64,000 nucleotides of DNA, from NCBI GenBank assembly GCA_019637395.1, contig JAHBVR010000022.1, positions 1 through 64,000 of the forward strand, given 5' to 3'. The stretch comes from Vulcanimicrobiota bacterium. Its GTDB lineage: Bacteria; Vulcanimicrobiota; Xenobia; Xenobiales; JADMJV01. Positions 44,834-53,542 of the stretch are shown one piece after another. Under the pieces are notes generated by a model. That model was given only the letters and a program-made list of their open reading frames with translations. It was not told where the DNA came from and made no database searches. Every line of letters starts with the position of its first letter. Position 1 is the stretch's first letter. The translations under genes were made by a program, and so were the position numbers.

Positions 44834-46840
44834 GTGAATCCCATCCAGTCTAAAAGGCTCGTCGCTCCGCCGCTGCGCAATTTGTCGCCCTTGACCAGGC
44901 CGACGGCCGCTGACCAGGTCGAGCTTTCCGGTCTGAAATTACCGGAGGCGCCCGATCCGCGCCCGCCGGGGAAGCCGCCTGAGAGTCTGGTGCCTCGCTT
45001 GCTCAAATGGGCGGGCATCGCCACTTTGGGAGTGACGGCCGGCACCTCGATTTTGGGTGGAATCGCCTACCAGGGCAACCATCAGGCGCTGGTAGCCCCG
45101 ACCGTGCACGTTTACCCACAACAGTTGGAACAGCCGGCCACTCCCAGCCTGGCGCAACAGGTGCGCGGTATTCCGGGGGCTGTTCCCAAGGCTCCCACTC
45201 CACCCGGAGTGGAGATCCTGATTCCCTCGGGCACTGTGCAGCAGTGGATCAACAGCCCGCAGTTGCAGGCCCAGATTTCGAGCCAACTGGATCAGGCCCA
45301 GGGACAGATTCAGCAGCAAATCGGCCAGGTCAAAGTGCCTTCCGGCCAGGTTCTGCTGGACGTGACTTTGCCCATGCCGACCTCCGATCAGAGTTTTCTT
45401 CATGTGGGCGGGGTGAACTTGCCCTCCTTGGGCTATCAAGCTCTGCAGACCGAAGCGGTGCCGCTGCAGGTCGATTATCGCGCTGACACGGTGGATACCG
45501 GTTTGAAGGTGGATGTGCAGCAACTGCGCGAGGCTCCCGGCCAGGGTCCAGGGATCTGGCTGGGGGGTGTCAAGGTGACGGTGAGTGCTCCCGAAGGCCA
45601 CCTTCCCGTGGCCGGTGAGGTGAATCTGGCGCTGGACCTGCAGGGGGAGTCGACGCGCGCTCAGATCGAGCGTTTGCGCGAAATGCCCGGGCAGGAGAAG
45701 CTCATTCAGCAGTTGGAAGCGCGCCTGGAGCAAGGCCAGCGTTTGCAGCGTATTCTTCACGAGCAAGGGCTGGACAACGTGCTCGAGGCCGGCCTGAATC
45801 AGGATCTGGCCTTTCAGGGGCAGGTGCTGACCGGCCAGGACCCCCTGGTGCAGACCACTTTGCACGTTTGGGCCGTGCCCGATCGAACCGGCGATGGCAA
45901 AGCCGACCTGCAGGTCACCCAGCAGAACCAACTGGACAATCTGCGCCACCTGCGCGTCCAGGTCGACGAAATCGGGGGCGACAAGGCGCCCGTCGGAAGG
46001 ATCGATCAATTCGTCCACGACCAGGCCCGTAAGGCTCTGATCTCCCATCTGGAGAACCAGATTCCTCAGCTCAACCAGCAGATTCAGCAGACGGCCCTCG
46101 AGCAGGTGGGCGCTCAATTGCGGGCCCAGTCCGGACAAATTCAGGCTCAGGCCAACGGCCAGTTAAATCAGCTCTACGCCGGCTTGGGCTCGGTCCAGCA
46201 GATTAAGGTCGCGCCCGGCGGCCTGCTGCTGGAACTGCCGGGGCAACCAGGAGGGGACGGTCTGAAGCTGGCGCCCGGCCCGCTGCAGCCGGGGCAGGTA
46301 GCGGTAGGAATCGACCGCTCCAGTCTCAATCAGCAGCTCCAGCAACAGGTCAACTGGGATCAGATATTGGAAAAGGCCGGCGGCTCCAGTTTCCATATGA
46401 GCTGGGCTCGCGATACCCAGAATCGCCCTGTTCATCCTGAATTGCGCAGCCGCGACAGCAGGCTTTTTCTGCACGTGGAAGTCAACGCCCAGCGGAACCT
46501 GTTGCCGGGTCAGAAACCGGGACTGCTGGACAACCTCAGCACGGCTATGGACATTCCGCTGCAATTTAAGACTGACCAGGGCAAGCTGATGGTGAATGCC
46601 GATCTCAAAGGCGCCGAGTTGCAGCGTCTGCAGGCGGGGGGCCTGGACCTGAGCAAACTGGTGCCGGCTTCGGCCCTTACCAAACTGGTCGGAGATCAGG
46701 CTTTGGAGCAAACGGTGGATCCGGCCGGTTGGGGCGGAGCGCGCTTCGACCGCGTGCAGGTCAGCTCCGGCGGCGACCTTACGGTGGTGGTGGGGACCAC
46801 GGCGGCCACCGTCGACTGGGCCACGCAGGCGCTGAAGTAA
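44834..46840 (+). CDS. Large Gln-rich single-pass membrane protein, unknown
   Basis: GTG 44834 lies after AGGGAG (44815-44820) and gives 668 residues; earlier starts overlap the divergent gene. After a Pro-rich ~55-residue cytoplasmic part comes one helix (AGIATLGVTAGTSILGGIAY), then a long soluble region rich in Gln and Leu (LNQQIQQTALEQVGAQL; QIQAQANGQLNQLYAGLG) with repeated strand-like modules (GQVLLDVTLPMPTSDQSFLH; VAPGGLLLELPGQPG). It may be elongated or self-associating. No domain is recognised. The kinase gene starts 12 bases later, so the two are probably co-transcribed. Confidence 0.55.
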   Translation: MNPIQSKRLVAPPLRNLSPLTRPTAADQVELSGLKLPEAPDPRPPGKPPESLVPRLLKWAGIATLGVTAGTSILGGIAYQGNHQALVAPTVHVYPQQLEQPATPSLAQQVRGIPGAVPKAPTPPGVEILIPSGTVQQWINSPQLQAQISSQLDQAQGQIQQQIGQVKVPSGQVLLDVTLPMPTSDQSFLHVGGVNLPSLGYQALQTEAVPLQVDYRADTVDTGLKVDVQQLREAPGQGPGIWLGGVKVTVSAPEGHLPVAGEVNLALDLQGESTRAQIERLREMPGQEKLIQQLEARLEQGQRLQRILHEQGLDNVLEAGLNQDLAFQGQVLTGQDPLVQTTLHVWAVPDRTGDGKADLQVTQQNQLDNLRHLRVQVDEIGGDKAPVGRIDQFVHDQARKALISHLENQIPQLNQQIQQTALEQVGAQLRAQSGQIQAQANGQLNQLYAGLGSVQQIKVAPGGLLLELPGQPGGDGLKLAPGPLQPGQVAVGIDRSSLNQQLQQQVNWDQILEKAGGSSFHMSWARDTQNRPVHPELRSRDSRLFLHVEVNAQRNLLPGQKPGLLDNLSTAMDIPLQFKTDQGKLMVNADLKGAELQRLQAGGLDLSKLVPASALTKLVGDQALEQTVDPAGWGGARFDRVQVSSGGDLTVVVGTTAATVDWATQALK

Positions 46841-46852
46841 GCACTGTCTGCC

Positions 46853-48142
46853 GTGGGGGTTCGGGTACTTGCCGCCGCCTTATTGTTGGCTCCGCTTGCT
46901 TGGGGCGAGCCGGGGAAGATCCTGCACACGGTCAAGTTTCGTACCCAACCGCGCAGCGGCGTTGAGGTGGTGGTGGACTCCGCCAGCTACCCGGCCTCTG
47001 AGACGGTGGCTTTGGATTTTTCCTTCGTCGATTCCAAGATCGTCGAGTTCCGGCGCCAGGGTTTTGTCAGCGAGCAACGTACTGTCAGTGCTCAGGAGGC
47101 CAGCGCGGGAGTTTATCCTCCATTGTCCCTGGCGCCCATTTCACTGCATGCTTCCAGCCCTTTGACCGGTCTGGTGGTTTGGATGCAGGAAAATCCCTTT
47201 CAGGGATTGCTTGGTTTGGCCTTGCTGGGCCTGGCCTTACCCGCCGTTATCTATCGTGGAGTGGCCACCTGGCGTCGCCAGCAAGTGCTCCAGGAGCGCT
47301 TGAGCCGGCTGGATGCCGGGCGAGATCGCGGTGATTCGGTCTTGATGTCTCGCATCGAAGGTTATCTGCTGGTGGAATTGTTGGGGCATGGCGGTATGGC
47401 TGCGGTTTACCGGGCGGTTCCGGCCGACTCTATGGATGAAAGCCAGGCGGTCGCTGTCAAGCTGCTCTCGCGCCATCTCTTCAGAGAGCCGGATTTTATA
47501 CGTCGCTTTCAACGGGAGGTGAGCGCCTACCAGAAGTTGGCCCATCCCAACATTGTGCGGGTCGTTTCCTGGCGTGAAATGGATGCCTCAGGAGATCCGC
47601 CCTATATCATTCTCGAGCTGGTTCCCGGGCGAACGCTGCCCCAGGAGGGAATGAGTTGGCCGGAAGCGCGCCCGTTGCTGGAACAGATTTTTTCGGCGGT
47701 GGCCTTTGCCCATCGCCACGGCGTGGTTCACCGCGATTTGAAGCCGGACAACATCATGGTGCACCAGGGGCGGGTCAAGGTCATGGACTTTGGCCTGGCT
47801 CGCAATCACGATGCCTCTCAGCTCACGGCCTCGGGGACCGTGCTGGGGACCCCGGCCTACATGGCTCCCGAGCAGCTTTCCCAGGGCTCCTCCGCGCCGG
47901 CTGTCGATCAGTACGCACTGGGAGCGGTGGCCTACCGGCTGCTGTCCGGGCGCTTGCCCCACGAAGCGGACGATGTGATGGCATTGTTCGCCAGGGTTCT
48001 CTCGGCCGACCCGGTGCCGCTGGATCACTATCAGCCGGACTTGCCGCCCCAGGTCGTTGCCGTGGTAATGCGCATGCTGGCACATAACCAGGAGCATCGG
48101 TTTGAATCGGTGGAGGAAGCCTGGAAGGCTTTTCCGGCATGA
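46853..48142 (+). CDS. Transmembrane Ser/Thr protein kinase with N-terminal extracytoplasmic domain
   Basis: The 429-residue product begins with a signal-like peptide (VLAAALLLAPLAWG), then a ~85-residue PEGA-like beta domain (TVKFRTQPRSGVEVVVDSAS), a membrane helix (NPFQGLLGLALLGLALPAVI), and a cytoplasmic kinase domain: LLGHGGMAAVYR, AVAVKLL, GVVHRDLKPDNIM, KVMDFGLARN, GTPAYMAPEQL. In most bacterial Hanks kinases the sensor follows the kinase; here it precedes it. The stop overlaps the start of the GAF-PilC/GspF gene (ATGA), so the kinase is translationally tied to a pilus-type inner-membrane protein. Confidence 0.9.
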   Translation: MGVRVLAAALLLAPLAWGEPGKILHTVKFRTQPRSGVEVVVDSASYPASETVALDFSFVDSKIVEFRRQGFVSEQRTVSAQEASAGVYPPLSLAPISLHASSPLTGLVVWMQENPFQGLLGLALLGLALPAVIYRGVATWRRQQVLQERLSRLDAGRDRGDSVLMSRIEGYLLVELLGHGGMAAVYRAVPADSMDESQAVAVKLLSRHLFREPDFIRRFQREVSAYQKLAHPNIVRVVSWREMDASGDPPYIILELVPGRTLPQEGMSWPEARPLLEQIFSAVAFAHRHGVVHRDLKPDNIMVHQGRVKVMDFGLARNHDASQLTASGTVLGTPAYMAPEQLSQGSSAPAVDQYALGAVAYRLLSGRLPHEADDVMALFARVLSADPVPLDHYQPDLPPQVVAVVMRMLAHNQEHRFESVEEAWKAFPA

Positions 48143-49668
48143 GCAGCCTGGGCAGCCAACCACAAGTAGCCCGCGTCTTTCAAAGCGCCTTGCGGCAGGT
48201 TGTGGCCGTGACTGAGGCGGAGCGCTCGGTGATTCTTTTCGGGGAGGGCCTGGAGGAACCCAAGGTGCGTGCGGTAACCGGCTTTCCGGCCGACAACTTC
48301 TGGCTGACCGCTCCGCTCAGCCTGTCTCTCTTGCGCAATGTCTGCAAAACCGGCGAACCAGTGGAGGTTGCGGATGTTAACGATACTCCTGGTCTTCAGG
48401 CGGAGCTCAGTATGGTGCTCGCCAATGTGCGCTCACTGGCTTGCGCTCCGATTTGGAGCCCGCGCGGTAACGTGGCCGGCCTGATTTACGCTGATTGGGT
48501 GGGGCGGGCCTCGCTGCGCCCGCGGATTTTGCCTCGCCTGCAGGAAGTGGCCCGGCAGATCGAAGCATTTTTGCGCAAGGTAGAGGCGGGCGAGCCAAAC
48601 CTTCGCGATCCTTTCGAAGGAGCTCCTCTGGAAAAACCGGCTCCGCGTCCCGTCGCGCCGGCCGCCCCACCTATCAGCCGCCGCAGCCGCCGCTTTCCGA
48701 TTCCTGATGCCCGTTCCTTGTCGGTCTTCTTTCGCTCGCTGGCGGCCATGTTTGGGGCCGGGCTCCCCTTGGTCCGGTCTCTCTATAGCTTGAGTAAGAA
48801 CCCCGGAAAAATGGGGGAGATTTCCGAGGAGCTGGCCCGCCGGCTGGAACGGGGCCAGCCCCTCAGCCTGGCGGCGGCCGAATTGCAGGTTTTTCCCGCC
48901 ATGGCAGTGACCATCTTACGGGCCGGGGAAAAGTCCGGGCGTCTTCATCTTTGTTTGGAGCGCCTGGCCGAGCTTGAGGACCACAACCATCAGCGCTGGA
49001 GCAAGTTGCGCTCCGCCTTGATTTATCCCGCTTTCGTGCTGGCAGCCTGCGCGCTTTTTCTCGTGTTGGCACCAGCCGCCATGCTTTCGGCCCAGGTGAA
49101 ACTGCTGGAGAATCTGCGCACGCCCTTGCCCTGGGTCAGCCAGGTCCTTTTGGGAGCCTATGGGGCTCTGGTCAAACCCTGGGTGTGGCTGCCGCTGCTG
49201 TTTGTAGCGGTGTGGGCGCTACGCCGCCACGACCTCTGGAGTGGTAAGCTGATCGCGCTCTTGCGGCGCTGGTCTCCGCTGGGAGACTTGCTGGTCAGCT
49301 ACGAAATGTCGCAGTGGTGCGACTTGTTGTCCTTGCAGCTGCAAAGCGGGTTGAGCATCCTCAACTGTCTGGGGGCTGACACCAGCCTCCGCCAGGGATT
49401 GATCGAGGGGGAAGAATTGTCGAGTTGTCTGCGCCGCCAGGGCTATCCGCGCATTGTAAGCGAGATCGTGCGGGCGGGCGAGGAGAGCGGCCGGCTGGCG
49501 GACATGCTGGGCTGGCTTTCGCGGCACTTTGATGAGGATTTTCAGAATCGCCTGGAGACCCTGACACGCCTGATTGAACCGCTTGTTATGGCCATACTGG
49601 GGATTGTGGCCGGAGCCTTGATGATCGCCACCCTGTTGCCCATGTCGAAGGCCTTGCAGAGCTTATGA
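48139..49668 (+). CDS. GAF domain fused to PilC/GspF-type inner-membrane platform protein
   Basis: The first ~155 residues are a GAF domain (LRQVVAVTEAERSVILFGEG; SLACAPIWSPRGNVAGLIYA). From ~185 come two T2SSF modules: FFRSLAAMFGAGLPLVRSL with AVTILRAGEKSGRL and LRSALIYPAFVLAACALFLV, then SQWCDLLSLQLQSGLSILNC with IVRAGEESGRLADML and a final helix LVMAILGIVAGALMIATLLP. T2SSF proteins form the inner-membrane platform of type IV pili and type II secretion. The fused GAF suggests direct ligand or phosphorylation control (inferred). It overlaps the kinase upstream and the first prepilin gene downstream by 4 bases each. Confidence 0.9.
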   Translation: MSSLGSQPQVARVFQSALRQVVAVTEAERSVILFGEGLEEPKVRAVTGFPADNFWLTAPLSLSLLRNVCKTGEPVEVADVNDTPGLQAELSMVLANVRSLACAPIWSPRGNVAGLIYADWVGRASLRPRILPRLQEVARQIEAFLRKVEAGEPNLRDPFEGAPLEKPAPRPVAPAAPPISRRSRRFPIPDARSLSVFFRSLAAMFGAGLPLVRSLYSLSKNPGKMGEISEELARRLERGQPLSLAAAELQVFPAMAVTILRAGEKSGRLHLCLERLAELEDHNHQRWSKLRSALIYPAFVLAACALFLVLAPAAMLSAQVKLLENLRTPLPWVSQVLLGAYGALVKPWVWLPLLFVAVWALRRHDLWSGKLIALLRRWSPLGDLLVSYEMSQWCDLLSLQLQSGLSILNCLGADTSLRQGLIEGEELSSCLRRQGYPRIVSEIVRAGEESGRLADMLGWLSRHFDEDFQNRLETLTRLIEPLVMAILGIVAGALMIATLLPMSKALQSL

Positions 49669-50048
49669 AGCGCCGGGGATTGACGCTGCTGGAGCTGATT
49701 GTCTGCCTTTCGGTGGTGTTGCTGCTGGTGATTTTCGTACTCAATTTGTTCCCCGGTTCCCTGTTGGCCTTACGCCAGAGCGAGGCGCGTCTGGAAGCTC
49801 AGCGCCAGGCCGAATTGGTGCTGGACCGGGCCCGGCTGGCCCGCTTCGATACTTATGCCGTCGGCAGCACGCAAACTTTGCCCGCGCGCGCTCTCAACGG
49901 AAACCAGTTTGTGCCGGTGTTGCAGTCGAGCGCGCTGGCCGGCTACGACTCTCATCTGGTCAAGGAGTTGCGCGTGACAGTGAGTTGGGACGACCACGGC
50001 ACGACTCGCCGATTTTCTATGGCCGCCTGGGTCAGCCGTGCGCGCTAA
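49665..50048 (+). CDS. Type IV prepilin-like protein (GspI/minor-pilin type)
   Basis: The 127-residue product has a canonical prepilin leader: a short basic N-terminus MKRRG, cleaved before LTLLELIVCLSVVLLLVIFV with Glu at +5 of the mature protein. The rest is a small globular head (~40-127). It is coupled to the GAF-PilC/GspF gene (4-base overlap) and overlaps the next prepilin gene by 11 bases. No peptidase or ATPase gene is in the window, so those must lie elsewhere. Confidence 0.85.
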   Translation: MKRRGLTLLELIVCLSVVLLLVIFVLNLFPGSLLALRQSEARLEAQRQAELVLDRARLARFDTYAVGSTQTLPARALNGNQFVPVLQSSALAGYDSHLVKELRVTVSWDDHGTTRRFSMAAWVSRAR

Positions 50049-50619
50049 ACGGGCCTTTTCTTTGCTGGAAGCGGTCCTGACCGGCACGCTGTTTTTCCTG
50101 CTTTTGCATTTGCTCTTCAGCATTGTCGTGCCCATGATGCGGGCCAGCCAAAAAGGCAGCGAGCTGAGCGACCTGCGTCAGATGGCCGCCCTGACTTTGG
50201 AAACGATATGCGCTGACGTGGAAGAGAGTGGCGCCCCCGGTCTGCAGCTTTTTGACAACGCTCTCAGCGTGCACCGAGTCGAGACCATCAGTGCGGATGG
50301 TTCTACCGTTTGGAATCGATATGTGCATTTCTACGTCTGGGGCCAGGGCCGCCTGCGGCGCTGCACTTTTCCGCCCGTTCCGGCGGGGTTGCCGGCTCCT
50401 CAGCAAGGACGTCCCTTCCGTTTGCAACCGGGCGAGTTGAGCGCCGCTCTGTCCGCTCCGGGTAGCCTGCTGTGTAGCGATTTGGCGGAGTTTTCGGTGG
50501 AGGGATTTTCCCCTCACGGATTGCGTCCGCCGCTGGTCTTCCAGCTCCGTTTGCGGCGCGACCAGCAGGTGTTTTCTCTGGAGCAGTCGGCCGTGCCGGC
50601 GGTGCGCAATCTACGTTAA
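50038..50619 (+). CDS. Type IV prepilin-like protein (GspJ/PilW type)
   Basis: GTG 50038 gives 193 residues with the prepilin motif MRAKRAFSLLEAVLTGTLFF: cleavage after Ala or before Phe, with Glu five residues on. A hydrophobic helix and a larger globular domain follow. The length and the LxxAALTLETICADVEESG segment resemble GspJ/PilW minor pseudopilins, which sit at the tip of the fibre. It overlaps the previous prepilin by 11 bases and the convergent gene by 4. Confidence 0.8.
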   Translation: MRAKRAFSLLEAVLTGTLFFLLLHLLFSIVVPMMRASQKGSELSDLRQMAALTLETICADVEESGAPGLQLFDNALSVHRVETISADGSTVWNRYVHFYVWGQGRLRRCTFPPVPAGLPAPQQGRPFRLQPGELSAALSAPGSLLCSDLAEFSVEGFSPHGLRPPLVFQLRLRRDQQVFSLEQSAVPAVRNLR

Positions 50620-52280
50620 TGGATGCGCCGGCAACTGGCGATGCGCAGGCGCTCGTTGGGGCGCAGGAATTGATTCAGGTCGAAAAGCGTGCTGGTGGCG
50701 CCGGGGATGGTGCCCAGGTAATCTTTCACCTCCAGCAGTTTTTCCTGCAGGCTGTTTGCGTTGGAGAACCCTAACTCGATCCGGGTTTCGGGACCCGGAC
50801 CGGGGTTGGGATTCGTGGGAAGGCCTGGACCGATGACCTGGCTGTTGAACAGGATTCGGAAATAGGCCGTGTCGGGAAAACTTTGCAAGAATTCGTTTTT
50901 GAAAGCTTCGGTGCTCGATAGGTCGTGTGGATCGACTTCGAAGGTGAAGCGGGGGCCTCCCCTGGGTTCGCTGAGGGTCATTTGCAGCCGGTTGGCGGCC
51001 AGCATTTGCGCGCTGAGCTGGAAGAGCCGGCTGGCTTCATTCTGGTGATCCGGGCTATAGAAGTATAAATCCCCGGCTCCGGTCGCCGGTGCTGAACTGG
51101 TTGCCGTCAAAGGCCCGGTTTCCTGGACCACCACGCAATCCTGCAAATCCAATTGAGGGCCGCTGGCCGGTCCTGGGGCAGCACCCAGCAAGCAACCGTA
51201 AATCATCAGGCCGTGGGCGGTCAACTTGCCCTTTGTGTAGACCAGCCCTTTGAAATAAGATTGCTGGGGACCGGTGCCTTCCAGGGTAATGTCCCCCTGG
51301 GAAACCAGAGCCACCCGCCCCAGAGTATTCAGGTTGGCCGAACCGTGCAGGTGGGTGACGCCCTCGACCGTCAGAGTGCCGTTGCCCTGGAGCTCGCCGC
51401 CCACGTCCAGGTCGCCCTTGACGTAGAGCGAGGCTCCTTCGAGCTTGAGGTTGCCGGTGCAGATAAAGGGGCCGTTGCACACGACCGCGCCGTGCAGGGT
51501 GGGAGAGATGGAGGGAGCCGAGGAGATGATTTGGGGGGAGCCGGGGAGGAGCTGAGCCAGGTCGATTTCGGGGATGTTGCCCGGGTCCTGATCTTCGCGC
51601 AGTTCGCCGAGAACCTGAATGGGATTGCCGCTGAGGTCGGCTCGCCCCGAAGTCTGCAGGTCGCCGCAGATGGTCGATGGGCCCAGGATCTGGACGGATT
51701 GGAGACCGCTGCCGTTGCTGAGCACGTTGGCCGGTCTGCCGTAGCGGGCCGGGTCGGCCAGCAGGTTTTGGCGACCGGTCGGAGTGTCTTCGGCCAGAGT
51801 GGCCACGATCAATCCCTGAGTGCTGTGGATGGGGCCGTGACAGGCCAGCGCGAAGGGGAATACCGGTTGGGTAATGAGCGCCTCGAGAGTTTCCTGCGCG
51901 CTACCGTAGTGCCCCTGGGCAACCAGGCGGGCGCTGGCGGCGGGAACTCCTCCCAGGGCGGTCAGCCCGGTCAGATTATTGACCGAAGCGCGCGGTTCGC
52001 TGGGATTGAAGGACAGGCGACCCTGGTTGTGCCCGTCCCCACCGGGCACGATGATGGCCGGGTCGTTGCCGTTGACTCCGAACTGAGGCTGCTGGTTGAG
52101 TTTGCCCAGGGCTGCTTCGATGGCCGACATGGCCAGGCGGTGGGCGTGACGTTTGTGCTGCAGGCTGCCCAGCAACTGGAGCCGCCCAACGGTGAGAGCG
52201 GCCAGGGTGAAACCCACCACGGCCAGAAGAGCCACGATGACCAGGGTAACGCCCAGACCGACTCCCTTTCGGCGTCTCAT
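50616..52280 (-). CDS. PilX-like N-terminus with large beta-rich passenger
   Basis: The 554-residue product starts MRRRKGVGLGVTLVIVALLA, a basic stretch and single hydrophobic helix like PilX/GspK-type pilus proteins, though the Glu at +5 is missing. The passenger has a beta-helix-like run (NLKLEGASLYVKGDLDVGGE; LQGNGTLTVEGVTHLHGSAN) resembling bactofilin-type repeats, then a globular C-terminus. It may be a surface or pilus-associated structural protein. It is convergent with the prepilin genes and divergent from hflX, with a 27-base gap. Confidence 0.65.
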   Translation of the reverse strand: MRRRKGVGLGVTLVIVALLAVVGFTLAALTVGRLQLLGSLQHKRHAHRLAMSAIEAALGKLNQQPQFGVNGNDPAIIVPGGDGHNQGRLSFNPSEPRASVNNLTGLTALGGVPAASARLVAQGHYGSAQETLEALITQPVFPFALACHGPIHSTQGLIVATLAEDTPTGRQNLLADPARYGRPANVLSNGSGLQSVQILGPSTICGDLQTSGRADLSGNPIQVLGELREDQDPGNIPEIDLAQLLPGSPQIISSAPSISPTLHGAVVCNGPFICTGNLKLEGASLYVKGDLDVGGELQGNGTLTVEGVTHLHGSANLNTLGRVALVSQGDITLEGTGPQQSYFKGLVYTKGKLTAHGLMIYGCLLGAAPGPASGPQLDLQDCVVVQETGPLTATSSAPATGAGDLYFYSPDHQNEASRLFQLSAQMLAANRLQMTLSEPRGGPRFTFEVDPHDLSSTEAFKNEFLQSFPDTAYFRILFNSQVIGPGLPTNPNPGPGPETRIELGFSNANSLQEKLLEVKDYLGTIPGATSTLFDLNQFLRPNERLRIASCRRIH

Positions 52281-52307
52281 TTTGCGTTATTCGCGTTGGG
52301 AGAGTTT

Positions 52308-53528
52308 GTGACCTACGAAACGGAAAAACCGCAGCCTCGGGCTGTGCTGGTGGGAGTGCCGCTGGATGACGAAGACGATTCGTTGTCCGAATTGGCCCAG
52401 TTGGCCAAGACGTTGGGCTTTGTGGTGGTGGATCAACTGGTGCAGCGCCGTCGTTCTTTGTCCGGCCCTTACGTGCTGGGCGAGGGCAAGCTGGAAGAGT
52501 TGAAGACGCGCTGTGGCGAGGAGGTGGAAGCGGTCATTTTCGATTGCGAGTTGACGCCTTCCCAGGTGAGCAATTTGCAGACCGCCTGTGGCGTCGAGGT
52601 GCTGGACCGCACCGGCGTGATCGTGGAGATCTTCTCGCGTCATGCGCGCACCCGGGAAGCCCGGCTGCAGGTGGAGATCGCCCGGCTCAAGTATCTGGCA
52701 CCGCGTTTGCGCAAAGCCGGGCGTGGGCCCACGGCGCGCGCCGATAAGGGCGGAGAGACGGGTCTGGAGCTGGATCGCCGGCGTATCCGCGACCGTATCG
52801 CCGAGTTGAAAAAGGAGCTGGAAGCCATTGCCGACGAGGCGGCCGCCGGTCGCTCGCGCCGCGCCGAGCAACGCTGTGTGGCTCTGGTGGGCTATACCAA
52901 TGCCGGCAAGTCTTCGTTGATGCGGGCTCTGACCGGCAGTCAGGTGTTGGTGGAGGACAAGCTCTTCGCCACCCTGGACACGACCGTGCGCACCTTGCAG
53001 CCGGAAACGGTGCCCAAGATCCTGGTTTCGGATACGGTGGGGTTCATCCGCAAGCTGCCCCACGATCTGGTGGCTTCTTTCCGCTCCACGCTCGAGGAAG
53101 CGCGCAACGCCTGGTTGTTGCTCTTCGTGGTGGATGCCTCGGATCCTGATTTCCGCTCGCAATTGCAGGTGACGCGTGACGTGCTGGATGAGTTGGGGGC
53201 CGGTGATATCGAGTCGCGCCTGGTCTTGAATAAGATCGATCGCCTGGATTCGCTGGTTTCACTGCGCCAGGAGTTTCCGGACGGCTGGTTCGTCTCGGCC
53301 AAGGACCCCGCTTCCGTGGCGGAGCTGCGCGGCCGGGTGGTCGCCTCCTTCGAAGCGGGCATGGTCGAGGAAGAGATCTTCGTGCCCTACGCCCAGGGCC
53401 GAGCTCTGGGCAGGCTGCGCTCCCTGGTTCATGTCCTGGGAGAACGCCACTCCGCTGAAGGCACTTTCGTAATGGTGCGCACCGACGAGTCTCGCCTGGC
53501 GGGCCTGCGCGAGCTGGCCAGAGGCTAA
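52308..53528 (+). CDS. hflX: GTPase HflX
   Basis: GTG 52308 follows GGGAGAG and gives 406 residues, the normal size. The N-terminal HflX domain has QRRRSLSGPYVLGEGKLEEL and LDRTGVIVEIFSRHARTREA; then the Gly-rich linker GRGPTARADKGGETGLELDR, and the G domain with VALVGYTNAGKSSLMRALTG (G1), TLDTTVR, VSDTVGFIRKLPHDL (G3) and LNKIDRLDS (G4). HflX splits stalled ribosomes. A much longer in-frame reading to 51153 is antisense to the beta-rich gene and is rejected. Confidence 0.95.
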   Translation: MTYETEKPQPRAVLVGVPLDDEDDSLSELAQLAKTLGFVVVDQLVQRRRSLSGPYVLGEGKLEELKTRCGEEVEAVIFDCELTPSQVSNLQTACGVEVLDRTGVIVEIFSRHARTREARLQVEIARLKYLAPRLRKAGRGPTARADKGGETGLELDRRRIRDRIAELKKELEAIADEAAAGRSRRAEQRCVALVGYTNAGKSSLMRALTGSQVLVEDKLFATLDTTVRTLQPETVPKILVSDTVGFIRKLPHDLVASFRSTLEEARNAWLLLFVVDASDPDFRSQLQVTRDVLDELGAGDIESRLVLNKIDRLDSLVSLRQEFPDGWFVSAKDPASVAELRGRVVASFEAGMVEEEIFVPYAQGRALGRLRSLVHVLGERHSAEGTFVMVRTDESRLAGLRELARG

Positions 53529-53542
53529 GTTGGCCAGGGGGT

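Noticed and set aside
44939-46138. Open frame of 399 codons on the - strand
   Set aside because: It is a shadow of the Gln-rich membrane protein gene; the strand with the membrane helix and ribosome site is preferred.
51153-52307. In-frame extension of hflX by 385 codons
   Set aside because: It is antisense to the beta-rich PilX-like gene. HflX family length and the GTG with ribosome site at 52308 fit the shorter form.
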